Assembly: GCA_026710545.1 (NCBI GenBank)
Contig: JAPOQU010000005.1
Location: forward strand, 1 to 47,955
DNA from: Gammaproteobacteria bacterium
GTDB taxonomy: Bacteria > Pseudomonadota > Gammaproteobacteria > Eutrophobiales > Eutrophobiaceae
Reading direction: 5' to 3'
DNA length: 47,955 bases
This document shows positions 7,772 through 15,144 of the stretch, piece after piece. The notes below the pieces were generated by a model. The model did not search any database. It was not told the origin of the DNA and worked only from the letters and a program-made list of their open reading frames with translations. Each line of letters opens with the position of its first letter. Position 1 is the first letter of the stretch. A program made the translations under genes and the position numbers.

Positions 7772-9475
7772 TCAATAACCGCTTAACCTGTCGGGATAAA
7801 TAAAGTTGTTCTCCGTTGTGTAGTGTTCCCATAGTGCAAGCATTTCCTTGAGTTTCCCGGGGTTGGAAGCTGCCAGGTCATTAGTTTCCGCGGGGTCATC
7901 GGCAAGGTTATATAACTGCCACTGTCCCGGCTTCAGGACCGGCAGGCGCACGTCCCGTGACGGGATGCTGGGAATATAAAGTATCTTCCAGTCGCCCTGG
8001 CGGATGGCCTGCTTGCCGAACAGTTCCCAGCCCATGTAGTCACCAGGTTCACGTATGGTCTCACCAGCGCCGGTCAGGATCGGCATGACCGAGCGTCCCT
8101 GCATGGCCAGCACTTCCCGCCCCTGGTACGGTCCCGCGCCGGGATGCTCGATGCCTGCCAGTTCCAGCAGGGTTGGCATGACATCTTTAACGGTGGTGAT
8201 CGAATCGTTCATCACCCCCGACTGCATGGCGCGCGGGTAATGGAAAAACGCCGGCGCCCGTACGCCGCCCTGGCTGGGGTAACCCTTGAACATGCGCAAC
8301 GGGGTATTGCCTGCCTGCCCCCAGTTCGGTCCCAGCCAGACATAGGAATCGGCATTGCCGATGTTCCCGTAGCTGTTGTCGCAACACTCGTCCGCCCATT
8401 GCGCCACTTCAACAAAAGTGAGTTGCATCGCATGACCTTCAGGGCCGTTGTCCGACATGAAGAAAATGACGGTGTTCTCGTATGCGCCGATCTCCTTGAG
8501 ATAATCGACGATCCTGCCGATATACACATCCACGTCGTCCACCATGGCCGCGTAGATCTCCATGATTTTCGCCTGGTAGCGCTGTTCCTCCGCGCCCAGT
8601 TCATCCCATGGTTTCTCGTCCAGCAACCGGGGAAAGGGTTCGGTGTCTGCGGCAACCAGTCCCCGGGCTTTCATCTCCTGCAGGCGTCTGTCCAGTAACG
8701 CATCGTAGCCGTCATCGTAAACGCCCTGGTACCTGGCTATTGATTCCTGCGGCGCCTGCAGGGGCCAGTGGGGTGAGGTGTGGGCGACATAGGCGAAAAA
8801 CGGTTTGCCGTCATCCAGGTCGGCATTGATGTATTCAATCATGCGTTCGGTGTAGAAGCGGGTGGAGTAAAAGTCCTCGGGCAATTCTTCCACATTCACG
8901 CCATCTTCCCGGTAGGGAGCCTTGCCCGGGCCGACGATCGGGAGCATGTTGGCAAACGCGCCTGCGCCGCCCGGCAGCAGGGCAAAGGATTTTTCAAACC
9001 CCCGCGCTGCCGGGCTGGTTTCCTGTGTCAGTCCCAGGTGCCACTTGCCGGTCATGTAGGTGTTGTAACCGGCGTCCAGGAACAGTTCGGAAAGCGCCGC
9101 GACCTGGAAGTTCAGGTAACCTTCATAGCCCGGGTTGCCTGCCTGGTTCGGCGACATATCCTCCGCCATGTTGCCGAGGCCGGCATTGTGGCTGTCGGTG
9201 CCGGAGAACAGCATGGCCCGGGTGGGGGAACAGTTCGGCGCCACATGAAAATTGCTGAGAAAGACCCCTTGCCGGGCGAGTGCGTCTATATTGGGCGTCC
9301 TGATCTCGCTGCCGAACAGGCTGAGGTCGTTGAAGGCCACGTCATCAACCACGATAAGCAACACGTTCGGACGGGAATCCGCTCTGCCGGATGTATCTGA
9401 GTCCGGGCCGGAACACGCTGCGAGACAGCAACAGGCAAGTGTGATAAAAATAGCAGGACAGTTTAGTGGTTTCAT
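7772..9475 (-). CDS. Arylsulfatase-type sulfatase, predicted outer-membrane lipoprotein
   Basis: A type I sulfatase of 567 residues. The CxPxR maturation motif is C82-S-P-T-R, where the cysteine becomes formylglycine, and RPNVLLIVVDDVAFND supplies metal-binding aspartates; GKWHLG and SDNGPEG follow as expected. The N-terminus is a lipoprotein signal with lipobox L18-A-A-C21 followed by Ser, so the enzyme should be anchored to the outer membrane facing the periplasm. The start at 9475 is preferred over an in-frame start at 9562 because it puts the signal peptide at the N-terminus. It is the first gene of the minus-strand trio and divergent from the decarboxylase at 9570 with a 94-bp shared promoter region. 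Confidence 0.9.
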   Translation of the reverse strand: MKPLNCPAIFITLACCCLAACSGPDSDTSGRADSRPNVLLIVVDDVAFNDLSLFGSEIRTPNIDALARQGVFLSNFHVAPNCSPTRAMLFSGTDSHNAGLGNMAEDMSPNQAGNPGYEGYLNFQVAALSELFLDAGYNTYMTGKWHLGLTQETSPAARGFEKSFALLPGGAGAFANMLPIVGPGKAPYREDGVNVEELPEDFYSTRFYTERMIEYINADLDDGKPFFAYVAHTSPHWPLQAPQESIARYQGVYDDGYDALLDRRLQEMKARGLVAADTEPFPRLLDEKPWDELGAEEQRYQAKIMEIYAAMVDDVDVYIGRIVDYLKEIGAYENTVIFFMSDNGPEGHAMQLTFVEVAQWADECCDNSYGNIGNADSYVWLGPNWGQAGNTPLRMFKGYPSQGGVRAPAFFHYPRAMQSGVMNDSITTVKDVMPTLLELAGIEHPGAGPYQGREVLAMQGRSVMPILTGAGETIREPGDYMGWELFGKQAIRQGDWKILYIPSIPSRDVRLPVLKPGQWQLYNLADDPAETNDLAASNPGKLKEMLALWEHYTTENNFIYPDRLSGY

Positions 9476-9569
9476 TCGAAGTGATAAGGATTTTTCATTA
9501 TTGTCGGCGCCGTATATTACCACAGCGTTGTTACAATCTTGTCTGCAATAACGGCGAAACATTAGAGAG

Positions 9570-10550
9570 ATGAAAGGAAAAATTGCTTTTGAAGAACATA
9601 TGGCGATCGAGGAAACCCTGGGTCATTCCAGGGCTGTTGCCGCTGAATCGGGGAGGTGGGATGAATTTACCCTGGAACTCCTTGACATGGACAAACGTCT
9701 CGCCGCCATGGACCGGGCGGGTATCGAACTGTTGATACTGTCCCTCAATGCCCCCGGTATCCAGTCCATCCTGGATCAGGAAGAAGCCGTAGTAACTGCC
9801 CGGAAAGCCAATGACCGGATTGCTCAATGGGTTAACAGGCATCCCGGCCGCTATGCCGCTCTGGCCGCGTTACCCATGCAGGACCCTGTTGCAGCCTGCG
9901 CAGAACTGGAACGCTGCGTTAACGAACTGGGTTTCAGGGGGGCGCTGGTGAACGGCTTCACACAGAAAGGCAATCCGGATGCGGCGATTTACTATGACAT
10001 CCCTGAATACCGGGACTTCTGGGCGACGGTGTCGGACCTGGATGTACCGTTTTACCTCCACCCGCGCACGCAGTTGCCGGCAACGTCCGGGAACTATGAC
10101 GGGCATCCCTGGCTGCTGGCCTCGCCCTGGGGGTTTGCCGTCGAGACTTCAATTCATGCGTTGCGCCTGTGCGGTTCCGGCATATTCGACGATTTCCCCA
10201 GCCTGAAAATCATCCTGGGCCACCTGGGGGAAAATATCCCGTTCGGCCTCTGGCGCATTGATGAACGCATGCGTTTCTCTCCCCGCGGGTATCGCGGCAA
10301 ACGCCCGCTTGGCGAGTATTTTCTTGAACATTTCCATGTCACAACCAGCGGCAACTTCAGCGATCCGGCTTTCCGGTGCACCCTGGACGTGATGGGCAGG
10401 GACAGGGTTTACTTCTCTGCAGATTACCCGTTTGCAAGACTGGAGGATGCTGCCGAATGGTATGACGCCACCCCCGTTATAAGTGATAAAGAGCGATTGC
10501 AAATCGGCCGCTATAATGCGATCGACCTGCTCAAACTTGACCTGGGATGA
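9570..10550 (+). CDS. Amidohydrolase-family decarboxylase (gamma-resorcylate / 2,3-dihydroxybenzoate decarboxylase-like)
   Basis: A 326-residue TIM-barrel enzyme of the ACMSD/gamma-resorcylate decarboxylase family. The metal and catalytic residues are at canonical spacing: E8 and H10 in FEEH, H164 in YLHPR, H218 in LGHLGE and D285 in SADYPF. These positions nearly coincide with those known for gamma-resorcylate decarboxylase (E8, H10, H164, H218, D287). It should catalyse non-oxidative decarboxylation of a hydroxylated aromatic acid. It is divergent from the sulfatase operon, so sulfatase, monooxygenase, dioxygenase and decarboxylase may act in one aromatic pathway. Confidence 0.85.
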   Translation: MKGKIAFEEHMAIEETLGHSRAVAAESGRWDEFTLELLDMDKRLAAMDRAGIELLILSLNAPGIQSILDQEEAVVTARKANDRIAQWVNRHPGRYAALAALPMQDPVAACAELERCVNELGFRGALVNGFTQKGNPDAAIYYDIPEYRDFWATVSDLDVPFYLHPRTQLPATSGNYDGHPWLLASPWGFAVETSIHALRLCGSGIFDDFPSLKIILGHLGENIPFGLWRIDERMRFSPRGYRGKRPLGEYFLEHFHVTTSGNFSDPAFRCTLDVMGRDRVYFSADYPFARLEDAAEWYDATPVISDKERLQIGRYNAIDLLKLDLG

Positions 10551-10718
10551 GTGTGCTATACTGACACACACTGCAGTGATTAAGGTTTTTTGTATCGTAG
10601 TTGCTGCAGGTTTGACATGGTTGTCTGCAAGCCTTGAATGGCGCTTGGGAGAATGTGCCCGGGTGTTGTTGCGGGATGCCGACGTGATATTTTAAACAAT
10701 GGATATGGTGTTAGTGAT

Positions 10719-11126
10719 ATGACTCCTGGGTTTTTGGCAATCAGCGTTCTCTGCGTGGCCATGGGCTGTTACATCTTCATTCTCCAACTTAGATTACGCG
10801 TCAATTTGGTATTGCTTATTGATGCGCGTGAAGTTATCAGGAGATTCAAGAACCGCTGTGATATGCAAGACACGCGCTTCCAAGCGATTAAGAAACGCGT
10901 TGAAAGGCAGGAGAAGCTCCTTGAGGATATGGATAAGCGTTGTCAGACGGCGAGCAAGTCGATGGACGAGTTAGGAGAGCAGATCAGGGCCTTGGAACGC
11001 CGCGTATATTCCTGCGACCCCCGGTGGCTACGTTCTTTTACATGCGGATTATTGCGCCGCCCCTGGACTGCGAACGAAGTGGACAAGCTGCGTAGAGGGT
11101 ACACTCAGGCTTTACCCGGCAAGTAA
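10719..11126 (+). CDS. Small membrane-anchored coiled-coil protein of unknown function
   Basis: I do not recognise a family. The 135-residue protein starts MTPGFLAISVLCVAMGCYIF, one N-terminal membrane helix, then about 70 residues of charged heptad-like helix (RRFKNR, RFQAIKKRVERQEKLLEDMDK, MDELGEQIRALERRV) and a basic tail. An upstream in-frame ATG at 10638 would add 27 residues with no visible role. The gene ends only 21 bp before the first CRISPR repeat and is oriented toward the array. Its job is unknown; it is either flanking host DNA or a membrane-linked accessory of the defence locus. Confidence 0.55.
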   Translation: MTPGFLAISVLCVAMGCYIFILQLRLRVNLVLLIDAREVIRRFKNRCDMQDTRFQAIKKRVERQEKLLEDMDKRCQTASKSMDELGEQIRALERRVYSCDPRWLRSFTCGLLRRPWTANEVDKLRRGYTQALPGK

Positions 11127-11147
11127 GGACAGGTCGGCTGCGAAGGC

Positions 11148-11480
11148 GCTTCAATGAGGCCGCAGCATTAATGCTGCGGAATACGCCGGCAAGTGCATGT
11201 TGCCCAAGAGATTTAATCTGGCTTCAATGAGGCCGCAGCATTAATGCTGCGGAATACGCAGGGTGTCGAAGTTGGTGCCGATGCTAACCCGATGGCTTCA
11301 ATGAGGCCGCAGCATTAATGCTGCGGAATACGCATTAGTACAGGATTTCGCTTTACCTAGTATGACGCGCTTCAATGAGGCCGCAGCATTAATGCTGCGG
11401 AATACCCAATATTACCACAAGGACAAACCAACAAACTAACCATGCTTCAATGAGGCCGCAGCATTAATGCTGCGGAATAC
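11148..11480 (-). CRISPR. Type I-G CRISPR array, 5 repeats and 4 spacers
   Basis: Five identical 37-bp repeats lie at 11148-11184, 11221-11257, 11295-11331, 11369-11405 and 11444-11480, separated by spacers of 36, 37, 37 and 38 bp. Each contains the perfect palindrome CCGCAGCATT/AATGCTGCGG, which folds into an 8-bp stem with a UUAA loop. Read on the minus strand the repeat begins GTATTCC and ends ATTGAAGC, the usual form of an 8-nt crRNA 5' handle. That, and the AT-rich flank at the cas2 side, give transcription on the minus strand. No spacer match was noticed elsewhere in the window. Confidence 0.97.
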
Positions 11481-11683
11481 AGCTCGCTCTGTAACCTGCT
11501 GTTTAACAAGGATTAAAGAAATCCGTTGCGAGAGGTTCGGACAGATCACAATATTTATCACACTCCATTATGTTTATTTTGCGATATATCATTTGTAACG
11601 TTCTGATTGACAAAGAACATTTTTATGCGAGTGCTGCGCGGTATTTGCTCGTCACCGGAGTGCTCGCAGGGACCGGGAGAACA
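11481..11683 (-). promoter_or_regulatory. Probable CRISPR leader
   Basis: About 200 AT-rich bp between the array and the end of cas2. It carries no convincing gene. By repeat orientation it is upstream of the array on the minus strand and so should hold the array promoter and the integration signals. A weak minus-strand promoter-like pair lies around 11576-11615 (TTGTCA with an AT-rich -10 region), but I do not call it firmly. Confidence 0.6.
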
Positions 11684-11974
11684 TCAGACGATAACAGGCT
11701 CTTTCTCCAGCGGTTGAAAATCCTTACCCAGACTTACAACCCGCGGCTTGACAGAATCCGCCAATCCCAAGTCCATAAGTATAACATGATCCTCCTTGTG
11801 GTGGATAATTTCATCCAGGGTAGCGACCAGCTCAGCATGGCGGCGGCGCGACAGCCGACACTGGAAGACAGATAGCTGTAACCACTCCCCATAGCCGTGC
11901 AGTAGTTTGAATATGGAGCGCCATCTTTTTTGATCGGAAATGTCGTAGGCAATGATGTAAAGATGTTCATCCAT
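11684..11974 (-). CDS. cas2: Cas2, CRISPR adaptation nuclease-fold protein
   Basis: A 96-residue ferredoxin-fold protein, MDEHLYIIAYDISDQKRW, with the conserved Asp at the end of the first strand (YDIS), then FKLLHGYGEWLQLSVFQCRLS as the second strand and helix. It forms the central dimer of the Cas1-Cas2 integrase that inserts new spacers. It begins 4 bp after the cas4-cas1 gene, so the two are co-transcribed, and ends about 200 bp from the array. Confidence 0.95.
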   Translation of the reverse strand: MDEHLYIIAYDISDQKRWRSIFKLLHGYGEWLQLSVFQCRLSRRRHAELVATLDEIIHHKEDHVILMDLGLADSVKPRVVSLGKDFQPLEKEPVIV

Positions 11975-11978
11975 AGCT

Positions 11979-13694
11979 TCAGCGCGTAGTAAATTGAGGA
12001 AATTCGATCAACTCACCGAGCAGAAATCGGGCCAACAGTCTGGCTTGCACCTCGAACAGGCGACGATAACTGATTTTGTAGCCAAACAACGGGTGAGTAA
12101 TCTCCTGGCTGAGCCGCCGTTCATACGTGCCGATAAACCGTTTTCTTCCATCCGCTGTCAGGTTGACGCTACCGGCCGCGGATATGAAATCGCTCGGACG
12201 AACTTCGCCGTTGTTAATCGCCATCAGGACCGTGGAGTCGGCAACCAGGGGCCTGAAAGGTTCCATCATATCGAGTGCCAGGGCCGGACGGCCGTAGCGA
12301 GGCTGGTGAAAAAATCCACGATACGCATCAAAGCCTACCGCAGTCAGGGCCACTGTCCAGGTGCGCGTCAGGAGACTGTAAGAGTATGACAATAAAGCAT
12401 TAACCGGGTCAGCTGGCGGGCGGCGGTTGCGTTTATCGAACTCAAAAATAAATTGATCCGTGTCCTTGTCCTGTTTGATCAAATTCTGGAATTCCCCGAA
12501 GTAGCGCGCCGCGGCATTGCCTTCCACGCCCAATAATTCAGCGATTGAAGAAACGCGTTCAGATCGCTCAGCATCTTGACTAAACAATCTGTGCAGATGC
12601 TTGGGCTTCTCTTCCGGTTTCCAGTTTCTTCGCATGATGGTGCGACAATTCTGAATCTTTGCGCGCACGAACCCTTTAGACAGGGCCAGGCATACCCGTT
12701 CATCAAAGCTGGCCTTGAACTGTGCGGTGCGCAGTTCAACGTTCTTGTGCCCTGTGCCAGCGGTATGCCCCAGGAACCAGCCGCCGAAGGAGTGCCAGGT
12801 GACCGGAATTTCCCGACGCATGAGCTCGTGCAGGGTAGGGGTGGTAATATAAACATTGCCCATCGCCACTACCTGCGATACCTCAGGCAGGCGAGCTTTC
12901 CTGACCACTTTGTCCTCTACGGAGATCTCCAGTGTTTCCCCTGACTTTCTGACCGAGGCCCGGTTAGCCTGCACATACACGGGCAGACCATCATCCCGAC
13001 TGACCGCCAGCGGTCGTGGCGGTGTTTTCAGGCGCTTGAGAAAGTTGACCTCATCGGGCAGACAGATGCCGACCAGGGAGCAGCGCGGGCACTTGGGACT
13101 GTCTTCCAGGGGTGGCGGCATTTGCCCGCCGGCCGCAATAAGGCGCAGGCCGGACACCGCAGACAGGGTCTTGTTTTTCAATTCCTCATCAAATTCCACG
13201 CGCACCCGTTCCCTGGACTCCGCGTAATACAGGATCCCTTCCGTACATTCATAACCGTGTTCCGCCAGCAACATGCCTTGCAGACATAACTGCACGCGCT
13301 CGGGGCTGTATGCCCCCTGTGCCACGTGAGGGCGTTTGCCTTTCTTGTAATCCACCGGCGTGACAACGTTGCCTTCTCCCTCCACCAGGTCGAGTTTGGC
13401 GATGATACCAAGCTGGTTGGAGGATAAAGTGATTGAACGCGCATGAAATTCCAGGTTCTCATCGGCGTTCCCCGGACCAGGAAGCTTCCCACCTGGCTTG
13501 TCTACGCGGCGATGCTGGTACTTGCCCTGTATGGTATCGGACGAATCCGCCCATTCCCCCTGTACCCACTCAAGGTAAGCAAGCCGCGGGCAATATTCGT
13601 ACTCATTGACCATACGCGCCGGCAACAGCGGCATGTCGGCGGCAAGATCGGGGAAGGGCAGGGGTAATTCCTGCTGGATGAGTTGTTCGGGCAT
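11979..13694 (-). CDS. cas4-cas1: Cas4-Cas1 fusion, CRISPR spacer processing and integration
   Basis: A 571-residue fusion typical of type I-G systems. Residues about 25-215 are Cas4, a RecB-like nuclease with an Fe-S cluster: C35 in YCPR, C202, C205 and C211 in CPRCSLVGIC, and the nuclease motif D115-YKKGK. It trims pre-spacers and selects the PAM. Residues about 225-571 are Cas1, the integrase: the likely catalytic Glu is in LLGVEGNAAARYF, and the His and acidic pair in FFHQPRYGRPALALDMMEP. The gene lies 48 bp downstream of a Phd/PIN toxin-antitoxin pair on the same strand, with no obvious promoter in between. Confidence 0.95.
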   Translation of the reverse strand: MPEQLIQQELPLPFPDLAADMPLLPARMVNEYEYCPRLAYLEWVQGEWADSSDTIQGKYQHRRVDKPGGKLPGPGNADENLEFHARSITLSSNQLGIIAKLDLVEGEGNVVTPVDYKKGKRPHVAQGAYSPERVQLCLQGMLLAEHGYECTEGILYYAESRERVRVEFDEELKNKTLSAVSGLRLIAAGGQMPPPLEDSPKCPRCSLVGICLPDEVNFLKRLKTPPRPLAVSRDDGLPVYVQANRASVRKSGETLEISVEDKVVRKARLPEVSQVVAMGNVYITTPTLHELMRREIPVTWHSFGGWFLGHTAGTGHKNVELRTAQFKASFDERVCLALSKGFVRAKIQNCRTIMRRNWKPEEKPKHLHRLFSQDAERSERVSSIAELLGVEGNAAARYFGEFQNLIKQDKDTDQFIFEFDKRNRRPPADPVNALLSYSYSLLTRTWTVALTAVGFDAYRGFFHQPRYGRPALALDMMEPFRPLVADSTVLMAINNGEVRPSDFISAAGSVNLTADGRKRFIGTYERRLSQEITHPLFGYKISYRRLFEVQARLLARFLLGELIEFPQFTTR

Positions 13695-13742
13695 GATTGC
13701 GGAGCAGGAGCCGTGCGGGTAAGGAGGACGTTACTGCGCTGG

Positions 13743-14123
13743 TCAGACTTTAAACCCGACTGCTTCGGCCACTGTACGTTGTCGTTCGTCCGCCGTCACG
13801 AACCACATTTCTCCTGGGTCCTGGGCAACATAGAGCGCCGAAGCGACATGCCACAGGTCGGCGCCGCGCAAATACCCGGCTTCAAGGACTGCCGTTATCT
13901 CAGGCGTCAGTGACCGGTCCGGCAACACCCACTTGAGGTTGGAGAAGAGATTTGGCGAGAAGCCGGTTCCTTCGCGCGAGCAGGCAGACCGCAGTTCCGC
14001 TTCGAGCAGGTTTGAAGAAAGCAGGTATGAGGGTTCTGCAAGCCGATTCACTATTGCAGCGCCGCCGCCTTCGTTGAAAGCCACGGCAATCAACGCCGAA
14101 GTGTCTACATAAGCAACATTCAT
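13743..14123 (-). CDS. PIN-domain toxin (VapC-like) upstream of the cas adaptation genes
   Basis: A 126-residue PIN ribonuclease, MNVAYVDTSALIAVAF. The acidic catalytic set is visible: D7 in YVDTSAL, the Glu of LLEAELRSA, the Asp of GADLWHVASAL and the Asp of FVTADERQ near the C-terminus. It overlaps the antitoxin gene by 4 bp (ATGA), so the two are translationally coupled. It ends 48 bp before cas4-cas1 on the same strand. Toxin-antitoxin pairs are not a standard part of type I-G operons, so its position between the effector and adaptation halves of the locus is unusual. Confidence 0.9.
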   Translation of the reverse strand: MNVAYVDTSALIAVAFNEGGGAAIVNRLAEPSYLLSSNLLEAELRSACSREGTGFSPNLFSNLKWVLPDRSLTPEITAVLEAGYLRGADLWHVASALYVAQDPGEMWFVTADERQRTVAEAVGFKV

Positions 14124-14395
14124 TCGTTACGTTCTTCGAGGAAACGTTGCAAGGCGCCGGGACGGTGGGTCAATGCTGTGAGCGGCTGTCCGGACTGGCC
14201 CGAAGGCACAATGACCCCTTGTCGTTCAAGTTCGTCCAGCCTGTCCTCCAGCGTTTCGGGGCCTCGTTGGGTCGGGCGGATTTCGGCTACAGGGTCGCCA
14301 CGGTAAGACACCGTGACCGTCCTGCCTTGCCGCACGTGCCGCAAGACCTCGGAGAACCGCGCCTTGGCTTCATAAGTCGAATAGATAAGCTGCAT
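14120..14395 (-). CDS. Phd/YefM-family antitoxin
   Basis: A 91-residue antitoxin. MQLIYSTYEAKARFSEVLRH and VRQGRTVTVSYRGDPVAEIRP form the Phd/YefM DNA-binding fold; the tail (ALTHRPGALQRFLEERNE) should bind the PIN toxin encoded 4 bp in overlap downstream. Its promoter at 14403-14431 has a perfect -10 placed so that transcription starts at or next to the ATG, which makes the message probably leaderless. Antitoxin, toxin, cas4-cas1 and cas2 then lie in one run on the minus strand. Confidence 0.9.
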   Translation of the reverse strand: MQLIYSTYEAKARFSEVLRHVRQGRTVTVSYRGDPVAEIRPTQRGPETLEDRLDELERQGVIVPSGQSGQPLTALTHRPGALQRFLEERNE

Positions 14396-14402
14396 GTGAA
14401 AG

Positions 14403-14431
14403 ATTATATCTAGTCACACTAGTCAGATCAA
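14403..14431 (-). promoter_or_regulatory. Promoter and operator of the antitoxin-toxin-cas4/1-cas2 run
   Basis: On the minus strand TTGATC (14431-14426) and TATAAT (14408-14403) are separated by 17 bp. The -10 ends 7 bp before the antitoxin ATG, so the transcript would have almost no leader. Two direct copies of CTAGTCA (plus-strand 14410-14416 and 14419-14425) fill the spacer and are well placed as an antitoxin-binding operator. Inference from pattern and position. Confidence 0.65.
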
Positions 14432-14566
14432 GTTGCAGATAGCTAACAGCAGGAAAAAGGGAGTGAGCCTGTTCAAACGTCATGCCTTTAAGCTGCCTAT
14501 CAGGTGATGATATAATGACAACAGCTGCAAACGCTTCAATACAAACCGGCTGATGGCGAAATAATC

Positions 14567-14767
14567 ATGTCAACTATTACGGACATCCAGAATACGATCC
14601 TGTCTCTTTCTGAAGCTGATTACCGTTAATTGAGACAATGGTTCAGCGAGCTGGATTGGGAAAACCGGGACCGACAGATTGAAGCGGATTCAAACAATGG
14701 AAAACTGGATTTCCTGATTGCTGAAGCCTTCGAAGCCAAAGATAAAGGCAGACTCAAGAAACTTTAG
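14567..14767 (+). pseudogene. Decayed small antitoxin gene
   Basis: The plus strand reads MSTITDIQNTILSLSEADYR, a TAA stop at 14627-14629, then LRQWFSELDWENRD and DFLIAEAFEAKDKGRLKKL to TAG at 14765-14767, all in one frame. This looks like a short antitoxin of a RelE/ParE-type pair, broken by one nonsense codon (probably CAA to TAA). It directly abuts the decayed toxin at 14768. No reading frame shift is needed, so the decay is recent. Confidence 0.7.
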
Positions 14768-15022
14768 ATGCACCGGACGACCCCTCGCTTCTGGAAATAT
14801 TTTGATCGACTCCCGGAACCTGTTCAAAGGGCTGCAAGAAGGAACTTCCGTCAACTCATAGCAAAACCTGATTAGCCTTCTCTCCATTTTAAGAAGGTCG
14901 GCAAGTTCTGGTCGGTTCGCGTGGGAATGGCCTACAGGGCGCTCGCTGTTAAAGATGGTGGTGATTTCATCTGGGTATAAATTGGCAATCACGACGAATA
15001 TGACCGGCTGCTTCAGTCTTAA
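14768..15022 (+). pseudogene. Decayed RelE/ParE-type toxin gene
   Basis: One frame reads MHRTTPRFWKYFDRLPEPVQ, RRNFRQLIAKPD, a TAG at 14873-14875, then HFKKVGKFWSVRVGMAYRAL, DFIWV, a TAA at 14978-14980 and IGNHDEYDRLLQS. The order (basic helix, KVG..WSVRVG.AYRAL, WIGNHDEYD) is that of RelE/ParE-superfamily mRNA interferases or gyrase toxins. Two nonsense codons inactivate it. With 14567-14767 it forms a dead TA module lying inside the cas locus and oriented against the cas genes. The following 122 bp to the end of csb2 hold only a 16-codon minus-strand scrap. Confidence 0.75.
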
Positions 15023-15144
15023 GTTGATCCCGTACCGAACACATCACCTGCACGGCGTTGAACGGTTTGTTATTCGATGCCGTAGTCGATTGTTTCCTTG
15101 GCGGTTCTGATTTCCAGCATAAGATAACCGATTCACCAATGGTT

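Noticed and set aside
15070..15120. A 16-codon minus-strand scrap (MLEIRTAKETIDYGIE) just before the csb2 stop region
   Set aside because: Too short and without context to call a gene or relic.
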